From Cardiobacterium valvarum (lineage in GTDB: Bacteria > Pseudomonadota > Gammaproteobacteria > Cardiobacteriales > Cardiobacteriaceae), in contig NZ_UFUW01000001.1 of the NCBI RefSeq assembly GCF_900460955.1, positions 620,001 to 684,000 on the forward strand: a stretch of DNA of 64,000 nt. Direction: 5' to 3'. The first letter of the stretch is position 1; every line of letters begins with the position of its first letter. The position numbers were made by a program, and so were the translations under genes. Under the pieces are notes generated by a model, which was not told the origin of the DNA, searched no databases, and saw nothing but the letters and a program-made list of their open reading frames with translations. Of the stretch, positions 52,876 to 60,873 are shown piece after piece.

Positions 52876-53292
52876 ATGTATCTGCTCGACACCAACATCA
52901 TTTCCGAATTGAAAAAGCTCGATTCAGGAAAAATACACCCGCAAGTACAGCGTTGGGCATACAGCATTAACCTGATGCAGACCAAAGTCAGCGTCGTCAG
53001 CATCACCGAAATACGCACGGGCATCCTGTCCCTTGCCCGCAAAGACCAAGCGCAGGCGGCATCGCTCGATAACTGGTTCACCAACCGCCTCTTGCCTGCC
53101 TACCGTACCAGGACATTGTCAGTTGATACAGAAGTCGCGCTCATATGCGCACAATTACACATCCCCGCTAAACGGCCAATAAACGACGCCTATATCGCGG
53201 CAACCGCTATCGCGCATAACCTGACCCTTGTTACCCGTAACGTGCGAGATTTCCAAGGATTACCGCTGATGCTGGAAAACCCATTTGAATAA
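52876..53292 (+). CDS. VapC-type PIN-domain toxin
   Basis: 138 aa. PIN-domain acidic residues are all present: D5 in LLDTNIISEL, E45 in SITEIRTG, D104 in NDAYIAATA and D122 in TRNVRDF. VapC toxins are Mg-dependent ribonucleases that mostly cut tRNA anticodon loops or the 23S sarcin-ricin loop. The gene starts right at the antitoxin stop. Its location between rsr and RNA-repair genes is notable: it supplies an RNA-cutting activity within the same island. The target cannot be told. Confidence 0.92.
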   Translation: MYLLDTNIISELKKLDSGKIHPQVQRWAYSINLMQTKVSVVSITEIRTGILSLARKDQAQAASLDNWFTNRLLPAYRTRTLSVDTEVALICAQLHIPAKRPINDAYIAATAIAHNLTLVTRNVRDFQGLPLMLENPFE

Positions 53293-53307
53293 AAAGGAAC
53301 AACAACC

Positions 53308-53778
53308 ATGAAACTTGCCCAAGCCCTTATCGAACGCGCCGACCTGCAACGCAAACTGGCGCAACTCGGCGCCCGCCTGCAACAAAACGCCCAATACCAG
53401 GAAGGCGAAGCGCCTGCCGAAGACCCGCAGGACCTGCTCACCGACTACCGCCGCAGTGCGGCGGCGCTGACCCGTCTTATTGTTGCCATCAACCGCGCCA
53501 ACCACAACGTGACCCTCGCCGACGGCACCACCATGCTGGCGGCGCTGGCCGAGCGCGACCGCTTGAAAGCCGAACACGCCATGCTCGGCAAAGTCGCCGA
53601 CGCTGCCATGGCCGACCAGTCCCGCTACAGCCGCAGCGAAATCCGCACCCTCGCCGCCGTGGACATCCGTGCCCTGCGGGTTGAGGCGGACAACGTCGCC
53701 AAACGCTGCCGCGAACTGGACATCCAAATCCAGCAGGCAAACTGGGAAAACGACATTGCGGAAGAGGAGGCTGGCTAA
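53308..53778 (+). CDS. DIP1984 (septicolysin-like) family protein
   Basis: 156 aa, almost entirely helical and probably coiled-coil: MKLAQALIERADLQRKLAQL with GARLQQNAQYQEGE, then DLLTDYRRSAAALTRLIVAI with NRANHNVTLADGTTMLAALA, RDRLKAEHAMLGKVADAAM, and a C-terminal helix RCRELDIQIQQANWENDIAE. This fits the DIP1984/septicolysin family of small helical proteins of unknown activity. The start is 15 nt after vapC, with AAAAGGA before it, so it is in the same transcript. Link to RNA metabolism is by neighbourhood only. Confidence 0.8.
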   Translation: MKLAQALIERADLQRKLAQLGARLQQNAQYQEGEAPAEDPQDLLTDYRRSAAALTRLIVAINRANHNVTLADGTTMLAALAERDRLKAEHAMLGKVADAAMADQSRYSRSEIRTLAAVDIRALRVEADNVAKRCRELDIQIQQANWENDIAEEEAG

Positions 53779-54443
53779 GGCATAAAATCATGGCATTGAG
53801 GCCCTTCCCCGTGGCCGCGCCCACAACCACGCAAGCGTTTTGGCGGGCAAGCGGCGAAAGGATGGGGGATGGAAAATACTTCCTCATAACCCTTACGCCA
53901 TGCAGCAAAAAGGACCATAAAACCCAAGCGGCATAACCGTTTCAGTAGTTACTTCAAGATGTGGATGTCAAACCCTTAAAAGCAATTGGAGCTGGTAGCG
54001 GGCTACCGTTAAACCGAACAACGACCGCCCAACATCGCTCATCCAACAGCGCAACAGCAACCCACACAACGAACCCATACAACCAGATATCGGCTTGAAA
54101 TAACGAGGGAGGGTGGCGCGGGAAACCGTTACGCCGCATAAACCCGCCATGCGGGACAAAACCTGCATTCTTGTAGGGCGGGCTTCAGCCCGCCAAATAA
54201 ATGACAACTTCCACCAAGCGGGATAAAACCCGACCTTGCGCGCAGCGCAATGTCCCCTCCCCCGTGGGGGAGGGCTGGGGAGAGGGCATTCGTCCGCAGG
54301 ACGAACTTTCAAACCCCGATGGTTGACAAAAACCATCGAAAAACAACAAAAACCGGCATCTACGCCGCTTGGCGCGTCTTCAACCCAATAAATCCAGTCC
54401 GCCAAGCGGCAAAAAACACCGCCCGAACAACCCCACCACAGCT
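53779..54443. other. Intergenic stretch with repeats; no convincing gene
   Basis: Contains a GTAGGGCGGGCTTCAGCCCGCC hairpin (about 54173-54194), CCCCTCCCCCGTGGGGGAGGG (about 54253), and several CCAAGCGG units (54213, 54369, 54402). A reverse frame at 53954-54139 (MRRNGFPRHPPSLFQADIWL...) has protein-like composition but no recognised family and no ribosome site; it may be a gene remnant. Confidence 0.55.
54317..54338. promoter_or_regulatory. 22-bp inverted repeat upstream of the RNA-repair genes
   Basis: CGATGGTT-GACAAA-AACCATCG, perfect 8-bp arms. About 105 bp before the start of the 224-aa unknown gene, it could be an operator or a small RNA hairpin. TTGACA at 54323-54328 inside it matches a -35 hexamer, but no -10 fits clearly. 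Confidence 0.4.
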
Positions 54444-55118
54444 ATGAAAACCGCCTGCCTCAGTGCCGAAGAAAACCCTGCCATCGCCGCCGCTATCCGC
54501 GACTACCATCGCTGCGGCGGCGTTTTGGATATCAGAACCTGCACCAGTGCCGACGGCACACCAAGTCATCAGCAACACCTGCGCGCAGCGGCATACACCC
54601 TGCACAGCGTCATCACCGTCCGCAGCGCAGAACGACGGCGACTCGCCGCCCGTGCCGGGGCGGACACCCTGCCCGACGCCTATCGGCAACATTTCCCGTT
54701 GGCAGAACAACATGGCAGACGCATCAACGCTGCCGCCTTTTGGGGGCCGACATACGAACCGGCGCAGCAACGCCTGCTCATCCGCGCGCAAGAAAACCGC
54801 TACTACCGCCACGACGCCGCCATCACCCCGGACAACGCCGTCATCCTGCGGGAAAACACCCCCGCCTTCTGCCACGCCTTCCTGGAGCCACCCTATCCGG
54901 CCACCTTCGGGCGCAGCATCCGCGAGAGTGGCCAATACTTCCTCGACTTCTGCACCCTGCTGTTCGGCACCCTGCACGACATCGAAGCCTACGCCTGGGA
55001 CACCGCTTGCAGCGACTACTTCGATGCCGGCAAAGAATGGTGGGGCGCTCACTTCTGGACGGTGTACAGCCCGCATAACGGCCGCTACACCGGCATCATC
55101 GCCTCGGCAACGTACTGA
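54444..55118 (+). CDS. Unknown protein, first gene of the kinase-ligase operon
   Basis: 224 aa from ATG 54444. No signal or membrane segment. The C-terminal half is rich in aromatic residues: FGRSIRESGQYFLDFCTLLF, IEAYAWDTACSDYFD, EWWGAHFWTVYSP. The middle contains AENRYYRHDAAITPDN and EPPYPATF. It resembles an alpha/beta enzyme or a structured accessory factor, but I do not recognise the family. The stop is 36 nt before the kinase-ligase start, so the two are probably co-expressed. A role in RNA repair is inferred from position only. Confidence 0.75.
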   Translation: MKTACLSAEENPAIAAAIRDYHRCGGVLDIRTCTSADGTPSHQQHLRAAAYTLHSVITVRSAERRRLAARAGADTLPDAYRQHFPLAEQHGRRINAAAFWGPTYEPAQQRLLIRAQENRYYRHDAAITPDNAVILRENTPAFCHAFLEPPYPATFGRSIRESGQYFLDFCTLLFGTLHDIEAYAWDTACSDYFDAGKEWWGAHFWTVYSPHNGRYTGIIASATY

Positions 55119-55154
55119 CCAACAAAAAGCACCAACATGACAAAAGGAAACCCC

Positions 55155-56642
55155 ATGCAAAAATTCATCCTCCTGCGCGGCCACCAAGGATCGGGCAAAA
55201 CCACCTTCGCCCACGCACAAATCGCCGCCTTCCAAAAACAATACCCGGACGCGCACATCGTCCACATCGAAAACGACCTGCTCATGACCGACGAAAACGG
55301 CGAATACCGCTTCTCCGGCAAAGCAGTGGACGCCGCACAACGACAAGGCCTCGCCATGATGCAGAAAGCCTGCGAACGCGGCCGCGCCAACCCGCACGAA
55401 CACATCCTCATCATCAACTCCAACACCAACCAAAAATCCGCCGCCTGCATCCACCTGCTGCGACTCGCGCGCAAACACAAATTCGCCGAAAAAATCTACC
55501 GCCTGCACAACTTCTATCCGAACCAGCACGGCGTGCGCGAAGCCGAAGTGCTCGCCGCCTACGTCCGTCTGAACCACAACCGCCTGCGCGACGAAGAAGA
55601 CGTGCCGCCGACAAAACCGATGGATGCTGCCACCGCCGCCCTCATCGCCGAAATAGAAGCGCACCAAAGCCGCAAACCCGAATACGACACGGCCCGCCAC
55701 ACCTACATCACCGCCGCTTACCTGCGCGGCGGCCACCGCGACTACATCGCGAAAAAATCCGCGCGCTACCCCGCCCTGCGCGTCCTCAAATACGCGCGCA
55801 GCGTCTTCTACGAAAACCGCTTCGACGACGCCCTGCTGGAAATGCGCGGCATCATCCTGGATGACGACGACAACATCATCGTCCGCCCTTTCAAAAAAGT
55901 CTTCAATTACAGCGAGCGCACCGCCGAAAACAGCCGTTACCCGCTGCACCTTGTCGACGACCACCCGGTCGAAGCCGTGCAGAAAATCAACGGCTTTCTC
56001 GGCTGCTGCACCTACGTTGCGCGCGCGGACGACGCGGCAAACCACAACCACCAAGTGCTCTACTCCACCACCGGCTCGCTGGACAGCCGCTTTGCCGACC
56101 TGACGCGCGCGCATTGCCAACCATACGAAGACCTCTTCCGCGCCTACCCCAACCACACCTTCCTCTTTGAAATCACCGACGCCGACGACGTGCACATCAT
56201 CAAAGAAAGACTGGGCGAAACCCTGATCGGCCTCATCGACGTGGCGACCGGCCGCCAATACAGCGAACGCGAACTGAACGACATCGCTGCCGCTTACAAC
56301 GCGACGCACGCCAACCCGCTGCACCGCCCGCCGCTTTTAGAAAACCTGACCTTCGGCGAACTCAAAGAAAAACTGAAAACCGTCGAACACGAAGGCTATA
56401 TGGTCTTTGACGGCGAAAACAAAGAAATGCTCTTTAAACTCAAATCGCCGTATTACCTCATCTCCAAATTCCTGGGACGCAGCAACGACAAAAACCTCAA
56501 CCACAAACTGGATAAAAAACACGTGGACGAAGAATACTACTCGCTCATTGACCACCTCAAAGAAAACCGCGAGACCTTCAAGGCGATGACCGAATTAGAA
56601 AAAATAGCCTACATCCAGGAATACCTGCGCAACAGCATCTGA
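55155..56642 (+). CDS. Polynucleotide kinase-RNA ligase fusion (T4 Rnl1-like ligase domain)
   Basis: 495 aa from ATG 55155, which has AAGGAA 7 nt upstream; the ATG at 55137 has none. Residues 1-165 are a P-loop kinase (GHQGSGKTT at 9-17, VHIENDLLM as the second acidic motif, LIINSNTNQ). From about residue 225 it is an Rnl1-type nucleotidyltransferase: MRGIILDDDDNIIVRPFKK lead-in, motif I lysine K277 in KINGFLG, motif IIIa E339 in FLFEI, motif IV E413 in EGYMVF, motif V K428/K430 in FKLKSPYY. Such enzymes phosphorylate 5'-OH ends and seal them to 3'-OH, repairing tRNA cut by anticodon nucleases. The kinase-before-ligase order is opposite to fungal tRNA ligase. Confidence 0.88.
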   Translation: MQKFILLRGHQGSGKTTFAHAQIAAFQKQYPDAHIVHIENDLLMTDENGEYRFSGKAVDAAQRQGLAMMQKACERGRANPHEHILIINSNTNQKSAACIHLLRLARKHKFAEKIYRLHNFYPNQHGVREAEVLAAYVRLNHNRLRDEEDVPPTKPMDAATAALIAEIEAHQSRKPEYDTARHTYITAAYLRGGHRDYIAKKSARYPALRVLKYARSVFYENRFDDALLEMRGIILDDDDNIIVRPFKKVFNYSERTAENSRYPLHLVDDHPVEAVQKINGFLGCCTYVARADDAANHNHQVLYSTTGSLDSRFADLTRAHCQPYEDLFRAYPNHTFLFEITDADDVHIIKERLGETLIGLIDVATGRQYSERELNDIAAAYNATHANPLHRPPLLENLTFGELKEKLKTVEHEGYMVFDGENKEMLFKLKSPYYLISKFLGRSNDKNLNHKLDKKHVDEEYYSLIDHLKENRETFKAMTELEKIAYIQEYLRNSI

Positions 56643-56695
56643 ACCCTGCGCAGCAAATCCCTTGCCGCAAATCAGCTCAAAACCCCGGAAAAACC

Positions 56696-57349
56696 ATGCC
56701 TACGACCTACTTCACCTCCGACCTGCACTTCTCGCACAAAAACATCATGAAATTCTGCCCGCAGTTCCGTTCCTATGCCTCCATCAAAGAAATGGATGCG
56801 GCGCTGATTGCCCAATGGAACGCGACTGTTGCGCCGGAAGACACCGTCTATAACCTCGGCGACATCTCCTTCGCCCGTGACGCCGCCAGCATCGCCCGCG
56901 TCCTGCATCAGCTCAACGGCGAGCACCACCTCATCCTCGGCAACCACGACGAAGTCATCGCCAAAAACCGCGACTACTTCCTCCATACCACGAAAGCCGA
57001 TGGCAGGCCGCTGCTCGCCTCCATCAAAAACTACCGCCAGGTGGTATGCGACGGTTGCAGCCAGCCTCTGGTGCTTTTCCATTACCCGATCCAAGAATGG
57101 GACGGCTGCGGCAAAGGCCGCTACCACCTCTACGGCCACGTGCACGACCGCCTCGCGCCGCTGCCCGGCCGTCTGCTCAACGTCGGCTACGACCTGCATG
57201 GCCGCCTGCTCAAAGCGCACGACATCGAAACCTACCTGCGCGACCTGCCGGCCCTCGTCCACCACGACGGGCAAAACACCCTCCGCCCGGCAGACACAAA
57301 CGACGCCCGCACACAAATCGCCGCCGCCCTGCGCCGTCTGAACGGGTGA
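56696..57349 (+). CDS. Calcineurin-like metallophosphoesterase
   Basis: 217 aa. All five metal-binding blocks are present: SDLHFSHKN (D9, H11), NLGDISF, LGNHDEV, LFHYPIQEW and YGHVHDR. It resembles the small phage and bacterial phosphoesterases related to the phosphatase domain of bacterial Pnkp. It lies 53 nt after the kinase-ligase on the same strand. An Rnl1-type pathway needs an enzyme to open 2',3'-cyclic phosphate and remove 3'-phosphate before ligation; the neighbouring ligase lacks such a domain, so this protein may supply it. That assignment is inference; it could also act on nucleotides. Confidence 0.85.
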   Translation: MPTTYFTSDLHFSHKNIMKFCPQFRSYASIKEMDAALIAQWNATVAPEDTVYNLGDISFARDAASIARVLHQLNGEHHLILGNHDEVIAKNRDYFLHTTKADGRPLLASIKNYRQVVCDGCSQPLVLFHYPIQEWDGCGKGRYHLYGHVHDRLAPLPGRLLNVGYDLHGRLLKAHDIETYLRDLPALVHHDGQNTLRPADTNDARTQIAAALRRLNG

Positions 57350-57357
57350 AAAGGCCG

Positions 57358-58245
57358 CGAGACCAGGATTTATCCCGCTTGACGGCTTGCCACGACCCCA
57401 GCGTTTATCCCGCTTGGCGGCTGCCCACGAGCCCAGCATTTATCCCGCTTGGCGGCTCGCCACGAGCCCAGCATTTATCCCGCTTGGCGGCTCGCCACGA
57501 GCCCAGCATTTATCCCGCTTGACGGCCCGGCTACGAGCCCAGCGTTTATCCTGCTTGGCGCGCTCCCAAGTCCGAACATTGCACGAAAAAATCCCTTCCC
57601 CCGCTTGCGGGGGAAGGTGGCCGAAGGCCGGAAGGGGGGAATACAAAACCAGGATTTCTCCCCTTGGCGGTTGCCCACGAGCCCAGCGTTTATCCTGCTT
57701 GGCGCGCTCCCAAGTCCGAACATTGCACGAAAAAATCCCTTTCCCCGCTTGCGGGGGAAGGTGGCCGAAGGCCGGAAGGGGGGAATACAAAACCAGGATT
57801 TCTCCCCTTGGCGGTTGCCCACGAACCCAGTGTTTATCCCGCTTGGCGGCAGTCCGTAAGCCCAGTGTTTATCCCGTTTGGCGGCTTGCCACGAGCCCAG
57901 CGTTTATCCCGCTTGGCGGCTGCCCACGAGCCCAGCATTTATCCCGCTTGGCGGCTCGCCACGAGCCCAGCATTTATCCCGCTTGACGGCCCGGCTACGA
58001 GCCCAGCGTTTATCCTGCTTGGCGCGCTCCCAAGTCCGAACATTGCACGAAAAAATCCCTTCCCCCGCTTGCGGGGGAAGGTGGCCGAAGGCCGGAAGGG
58101 GGGAATACAAAACCAGGATTTCTCCCTTGGCGGTTGCCCACGAACCCAGGGTTTATCCCGCTTGGCGGCAGTCCGTAAGCCCAGTGTCTATTCCGCTTGA
58201 CGGCTGCCTACGAACCCTGTGTTTATTCCGCTTGGCAGGCTGAAA
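57358..58245. repeat. Repeat block with nested 35-bp and 144-bp units
   Basis: GCCCAGCATT + TATCCCGCTTGGCGG recurs at 57431, 57466 and 57501 (35-bp period). A longer unit starting AAGTCCGAACATTGCACG, with CCCCGCTTGCGGGGGAAGG and GGCCGAAGGCCGGAAGGG, occurs at 57568, 57712 (144 bp apart) and 58032. Frames open through the block are repeat translation. No gene is seen. Confidence 0.85.
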
Positions 58246-58250
58246 ACGTT

Positions 58251-59156
58251 TTATTCCGTGGACGGCAGGGCGCAGAGGCGCACGGGATAGATGCGCCCGT
58301 CTTTGCCGAGGCCGACGCCGATGAAGGTGCCGTCGGCATAGAGGGCGTATTCGCCGCCGGCGTTGGCGCAGGCGATGTCGTTGCCGTTACGGATGAAGCG
58401 CTGTTTGGCGGCGGGGATGTCGAGACGCGGCAGGTGGGCAGTGCAGGTATCCAGCGGCAGCAGGATGTGTTGCATGGCGGCTTCGTCGCCGCTTTCCTGC
58501 CAGTCGCGCAGGGTCGCGAGCGGGGTCATGTCGTGGTGGTCGGCGACGGCGATGCGGCGCAGGGCGGCGGTGTGTCCGGCGCTGTCCAGGGCGGCAGCGA
58601 GGTCTTGCAGCAGGCTGCGAATATAGGTGCCTTTGCTGCACCGCACCCGGAAACGGGCGCTATCCGCTACGGCGGGGGCGGGGCCGAGGTAGTGCAGTTC
58701 GTGGATGGTGATGGGGCGGGCGGCGAGTTCTGGGGTTTCGCCGCGTCGGGCGAGATTGTAAGCGCGTTTGCCGTCGATTTTCAGCGCGGAGTAGGCGGGC
58801 GGGGTTTGTTGTTGCGTGCCGCTGAAGCGGGCGCAAAGGGCAGCCCAGTCCACGCAGTCAAGATTGGGCACGGGCGCATGGCGGGTAGGCGTGCCGGTAA
58901 GGTCGCCGCTGTCCGTCTCGTGACCGAAGGCAAGGGTGGCTTCGTAGGTTTTGTCGCCGTCAAGGTAGTAGCGGCCAAACTTCGCCGCTTCGCCGAAGAG
59001 GACAGGCAGGAGGCCGCTGGCGAAGGGGTCGAGGGTGCCGCCGTGCCCGGCTTTTTCGGCCTGGTAGAGCCAGCGGGCTTGTTGCAGGGCGCTGTTGCTG
59101 CTGATGCCGACGGGTTTGTCGAGCAGGAGGACGCCGTGGATTTTTTTGCGTGCCAT
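58251..59156 (-). CDS. truB: tRNA pseudouridine-55 synthase TruB
   Basis: 301 aa from ATG 59156. MARKKIHGVLLLDKPVGISS, the catalytic D43 in GHGGTLDPFASGLLP, KTYEATLAFGHETDSGDLTG, and the SALKIDGKRAYNLAR and RCSKGTYIRSLLQDLA blocks are all standard TruB. A PUA-like C-terminal end follows. It makes the T-loop pseudouridine 55 in tRNA and also acts as a tRNA chaperone. Its usual neighbours rbfA and rpsO are missing; the gene stands alone between repeat DNA and a remnant region. No strong Shine-Dalgarno is visible. The tRNA-like modules of the Y RNAs carry the TTCGA T-loop that TruB recognises in tRNA. Confidence 0.96.
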   Translation of the reverse strand: MARKKIHGVLLLDKPVGISSNSALQQARWLYQAEKAGHGGTLDPFASGLLPVLFGEAAKFGRYYLDGDKTYEATLAFGHETDSGDLTGTPTRHAPVPNLDCVDWAALCARFSGTQQQTPPAYSALKIDGKRAYNLARRGETPELAARPITIHELHYLGPAPAVADSARFRVRCSKGTYIRSLLQDLAAALDSAGHTAALRRIAVADHHDMTPLATLRDWQESGDEAAMQHILLPLDTCTAHLPRLDIPAAKQRFIRNGNDIACANAGGEYALYADGTFIGVGLGKDGRIYPVRLCALPSTE

Positions 59157-59228
59157 AGATTGTCGTTGTTGTGGTTGGGATGGATCGTCAAGCGGGATGA
59201 TTACCGTGGCTGCCGCTAGGCACCAAAA

Positions 59229-59248
59229 ATCCCGCCCTGTGGCGGGAT
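59229..59248 (-). terminator. Leftward terminator-like hairpin upstream of truB
   Basis: ATCCCGCC-CTGT-GGCGGGAT, followed on the reverse strand by TTTTT. It would stop transcripts coming from the remnant region before truB. Confidence 0.6.
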
Positions 59249-59653
59249 AGGCCGGAGCCATAGGTAACCGTCCGGGATAGTCTATCTTCGTTCAGGCCAA
59301 ATTCCGCCACCAACCGATGGCAAAAACATGGAGCGAAACACCCTCTTTCCCGATTACCGGCCGCAAGGTGGCAGGCTGCGCCTGCTCGGTAAGTTGAACT
59401 TCACCCTACGAAACCAGCGTTTACGCCGCTTGGCGGAGTCAGTGTTTACGCCCCACGCGGATGCGGCGGTGCAAGGATTTTTTCACGGGGCATCCGGCAT
59501 CGTCGGGCGAAGATGATGCTAGGCGGGGTTCAGCCCGTCCAGAAAAGAATGGCACGACCCGCAGGGTCTCAAATCAGCGTGAAGCTGTTGTGATTGATCT
59601 GCTCCAGCGCGTTGTTTTGCAGCGTCGCCATTGCCGTCAGCATCGTACAAACG
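59249..59653. other. Intergenic stretch without a supportable gene
   Basis: Holds a pair of CGTTTACGCCGCTTGGCGG-type repeats (about 59418-59450) and a GCGGGGTTCAGCCCGTCC fragment (59523). The short frame at 59328-59516 has no family resemblance and no ribosome site. Confidence 0.5.
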
Positions 59654-59857
59654 CTGATTGCCGGCACCGCCTACACCTGCGACACGGCAGAAGCCGAGCC
59701 GCAACGCGGCATTGCCAAGTTGGTCGTCTTTGGCAGCAGCTTCCTCGCCAACCCCGACTTGCCGGAATGTTTCCGCCAAAACGCCCCGCTGAACACGCCC
59801 GACTGCGCCACCATGTTCAACGGTGGTGAGAAAGGCTATATTGACTCCGAGCTTATA
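59654..59857 (+). pseudogene. C-terminal remnant of an Old Yellow Enzyme (NemA-type)
   Basis: The frame reads AGTAYTCDTAEAEPQRGIAK, LVVFGSSFLANPDLPECFRQ and NAPLNTPDCATMFNGGEKGY. Alkene reductases of the NemA/OYE family end with [41 protein letters not shown], so this is their last ~65 residues, with changes at normally invariant places (GRPF to GSSF). The TIM-barrel part upstream is gone. A decayed gene. Confidence 0.7.
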
Positions 59858-59981
59858 AACGGCAGCGACACAACAGCCCTCCGGGGCAGTTTTTTATAGT
59901 GGCGTGGCTCCGCTTGACAGCTCTTCTTACCAAAGAACCTGCCTCGTTGGGGAAGGGATTTTTATGACAAAACACCAGCGC

Positions 59982-60008
59982 AAAAAAGCAGGCCAATGCC
60001 TGCTTTTG
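59982..60008 (-). terminator. Terminator of the ABC ATPase gene
   Basis: AGCAGGC-CAA-TGCCTGCT-type hairpin with a T-run on the reverse strand, 14 nt past the stop at 60022. Confidence 0.85.
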
Positions 60009-60021
60009 CCGTTATTCGGTG

Positions 60022-60678
60022 TTATTCGATGATTTTTCCGTGTTGCAGCTGAATAATGCGGTCGGTCTGTTGGCCAAGGTCGGGGTTGTGCGTCACCATC
60101 ACGATGGTGCGCCCCTGTGCGTGCAGTTCAGCGAAGATATTGAGGACGATGCGCTCGTTTTCGGCGTCGAGGTTGCCGGTTGGCTCGTCGGCAAAGAGGA
60201 TTTCCGGTTCGTTGATGAGTGCGCGGGCGATGCAGACGCGTTGCTGTTCTCCGCCGGAGAGCTGTTTTGGCAGGTGGCTGCTGCGGTGGCCAAGGCCGAC
60301 GCGTTCGAGCGCGGCCAGCGCCGCTGCCTTGTCGGTCACGCTGTGGTAATACTGCGCCAGCATGACGTTTTCGCAGGCGGTGAGGTAGGGCAGGAGGTGG
60401 AATTGCTGGAAGACGAGGCCGATGGTGCGGGCGCGGAAAGTGCGGCGGGCTTCTTCGTCGAGTACGGCGGCGTCAGTGCCGTTCAGAAGAACCTGTCCCT
60501 CGCTAGGGGTATCAAGGCAGGTAAGGATGTTCATCAGGGTGGTTTTGCCCGATCCGCTTGAGCCCATGATGGCGACAAATTCGCCGCGCGCGACAGTGAT
60601 GTTGACGTCGTCCAGCGCGATGATGTCGCCAAAGCGTTTGTAGAGGTGGACGGTCTGGATGACTGGTTGTGATGACAT
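60022..60678 (-). CDS. ABC transporter ATP-binding protein (MacB/LolD type)
   Basis: 218 aa. Walker A GSSGSGKTTLMNIL, Q-loop VFQQFHLLPYLTACENV, signature LSGGEQQRVCIARAL, Walker B ILFADEPTGNLD and switch VTHNPDLGQQTDRI. The LLPYLTACENVMLA block and DEPTGNLD place it in the MacB/LolD/FtsE group that powers mechanotransmission pumps. The membrane partner is not next to it: the gene is alone, with a terminator after it and a divergent PepSY gene before it. AAGGAA precedes the ATG at 60678. Confidence 0.9.
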   Translation of the reverse strand: MSSQPVIQTVHLYKRFGDIIALDDVNITVARGEFVAIMGSSGSGKTTLMNILTCLDTPSEGQVLLNGTDAAVLDEEARRTFRARTIGLVFQQFHLLPYLTACENVMLAQYYHSVTDKAAALAALERVGLGHRSSHLPKQLSGGEQQRVCIARALINEPEILFADEPTGNLDAENERIVLNIFAELHAQGRTIVMVTHNPDLGQQTDRIIQLQHGKIIE

Positions 60679-60873
60679 GGCAGGATTCCTTGATATAAGG
60701 GGAAAGGGGAGGGTGTAGCGACCGTAATATAAATAGAGATGAAAGATGGAATGAGAGATAGGGGCGGCGAGTATATATCACGCCCCAATGATGAGCAGCT
60801 TTTCATTTTATCGTCTGCCCCCGCTCATCTGCCCGGCGCTACAATGCCCGCACTTCAACAACCGGAGCGTATT

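Noticed and set aside
54107-54127. Reverse-strand sequence GGTTTCCCGCGCCACCCTCC resembles the 3' strand of a Y RNA
   Set aside because: No AUGCC/GAAGG partner strand, T arm or D arm lies within 200 nt, so the likeness is probably chance or part of a gene remnant.
57431-57540. CRISPR-like array with a 35-bp period
   Set aside because: The whole 35-bp unit repeats without unique spacers, and no cas gene is near; it is a tandem copy of the dispersed repeat.
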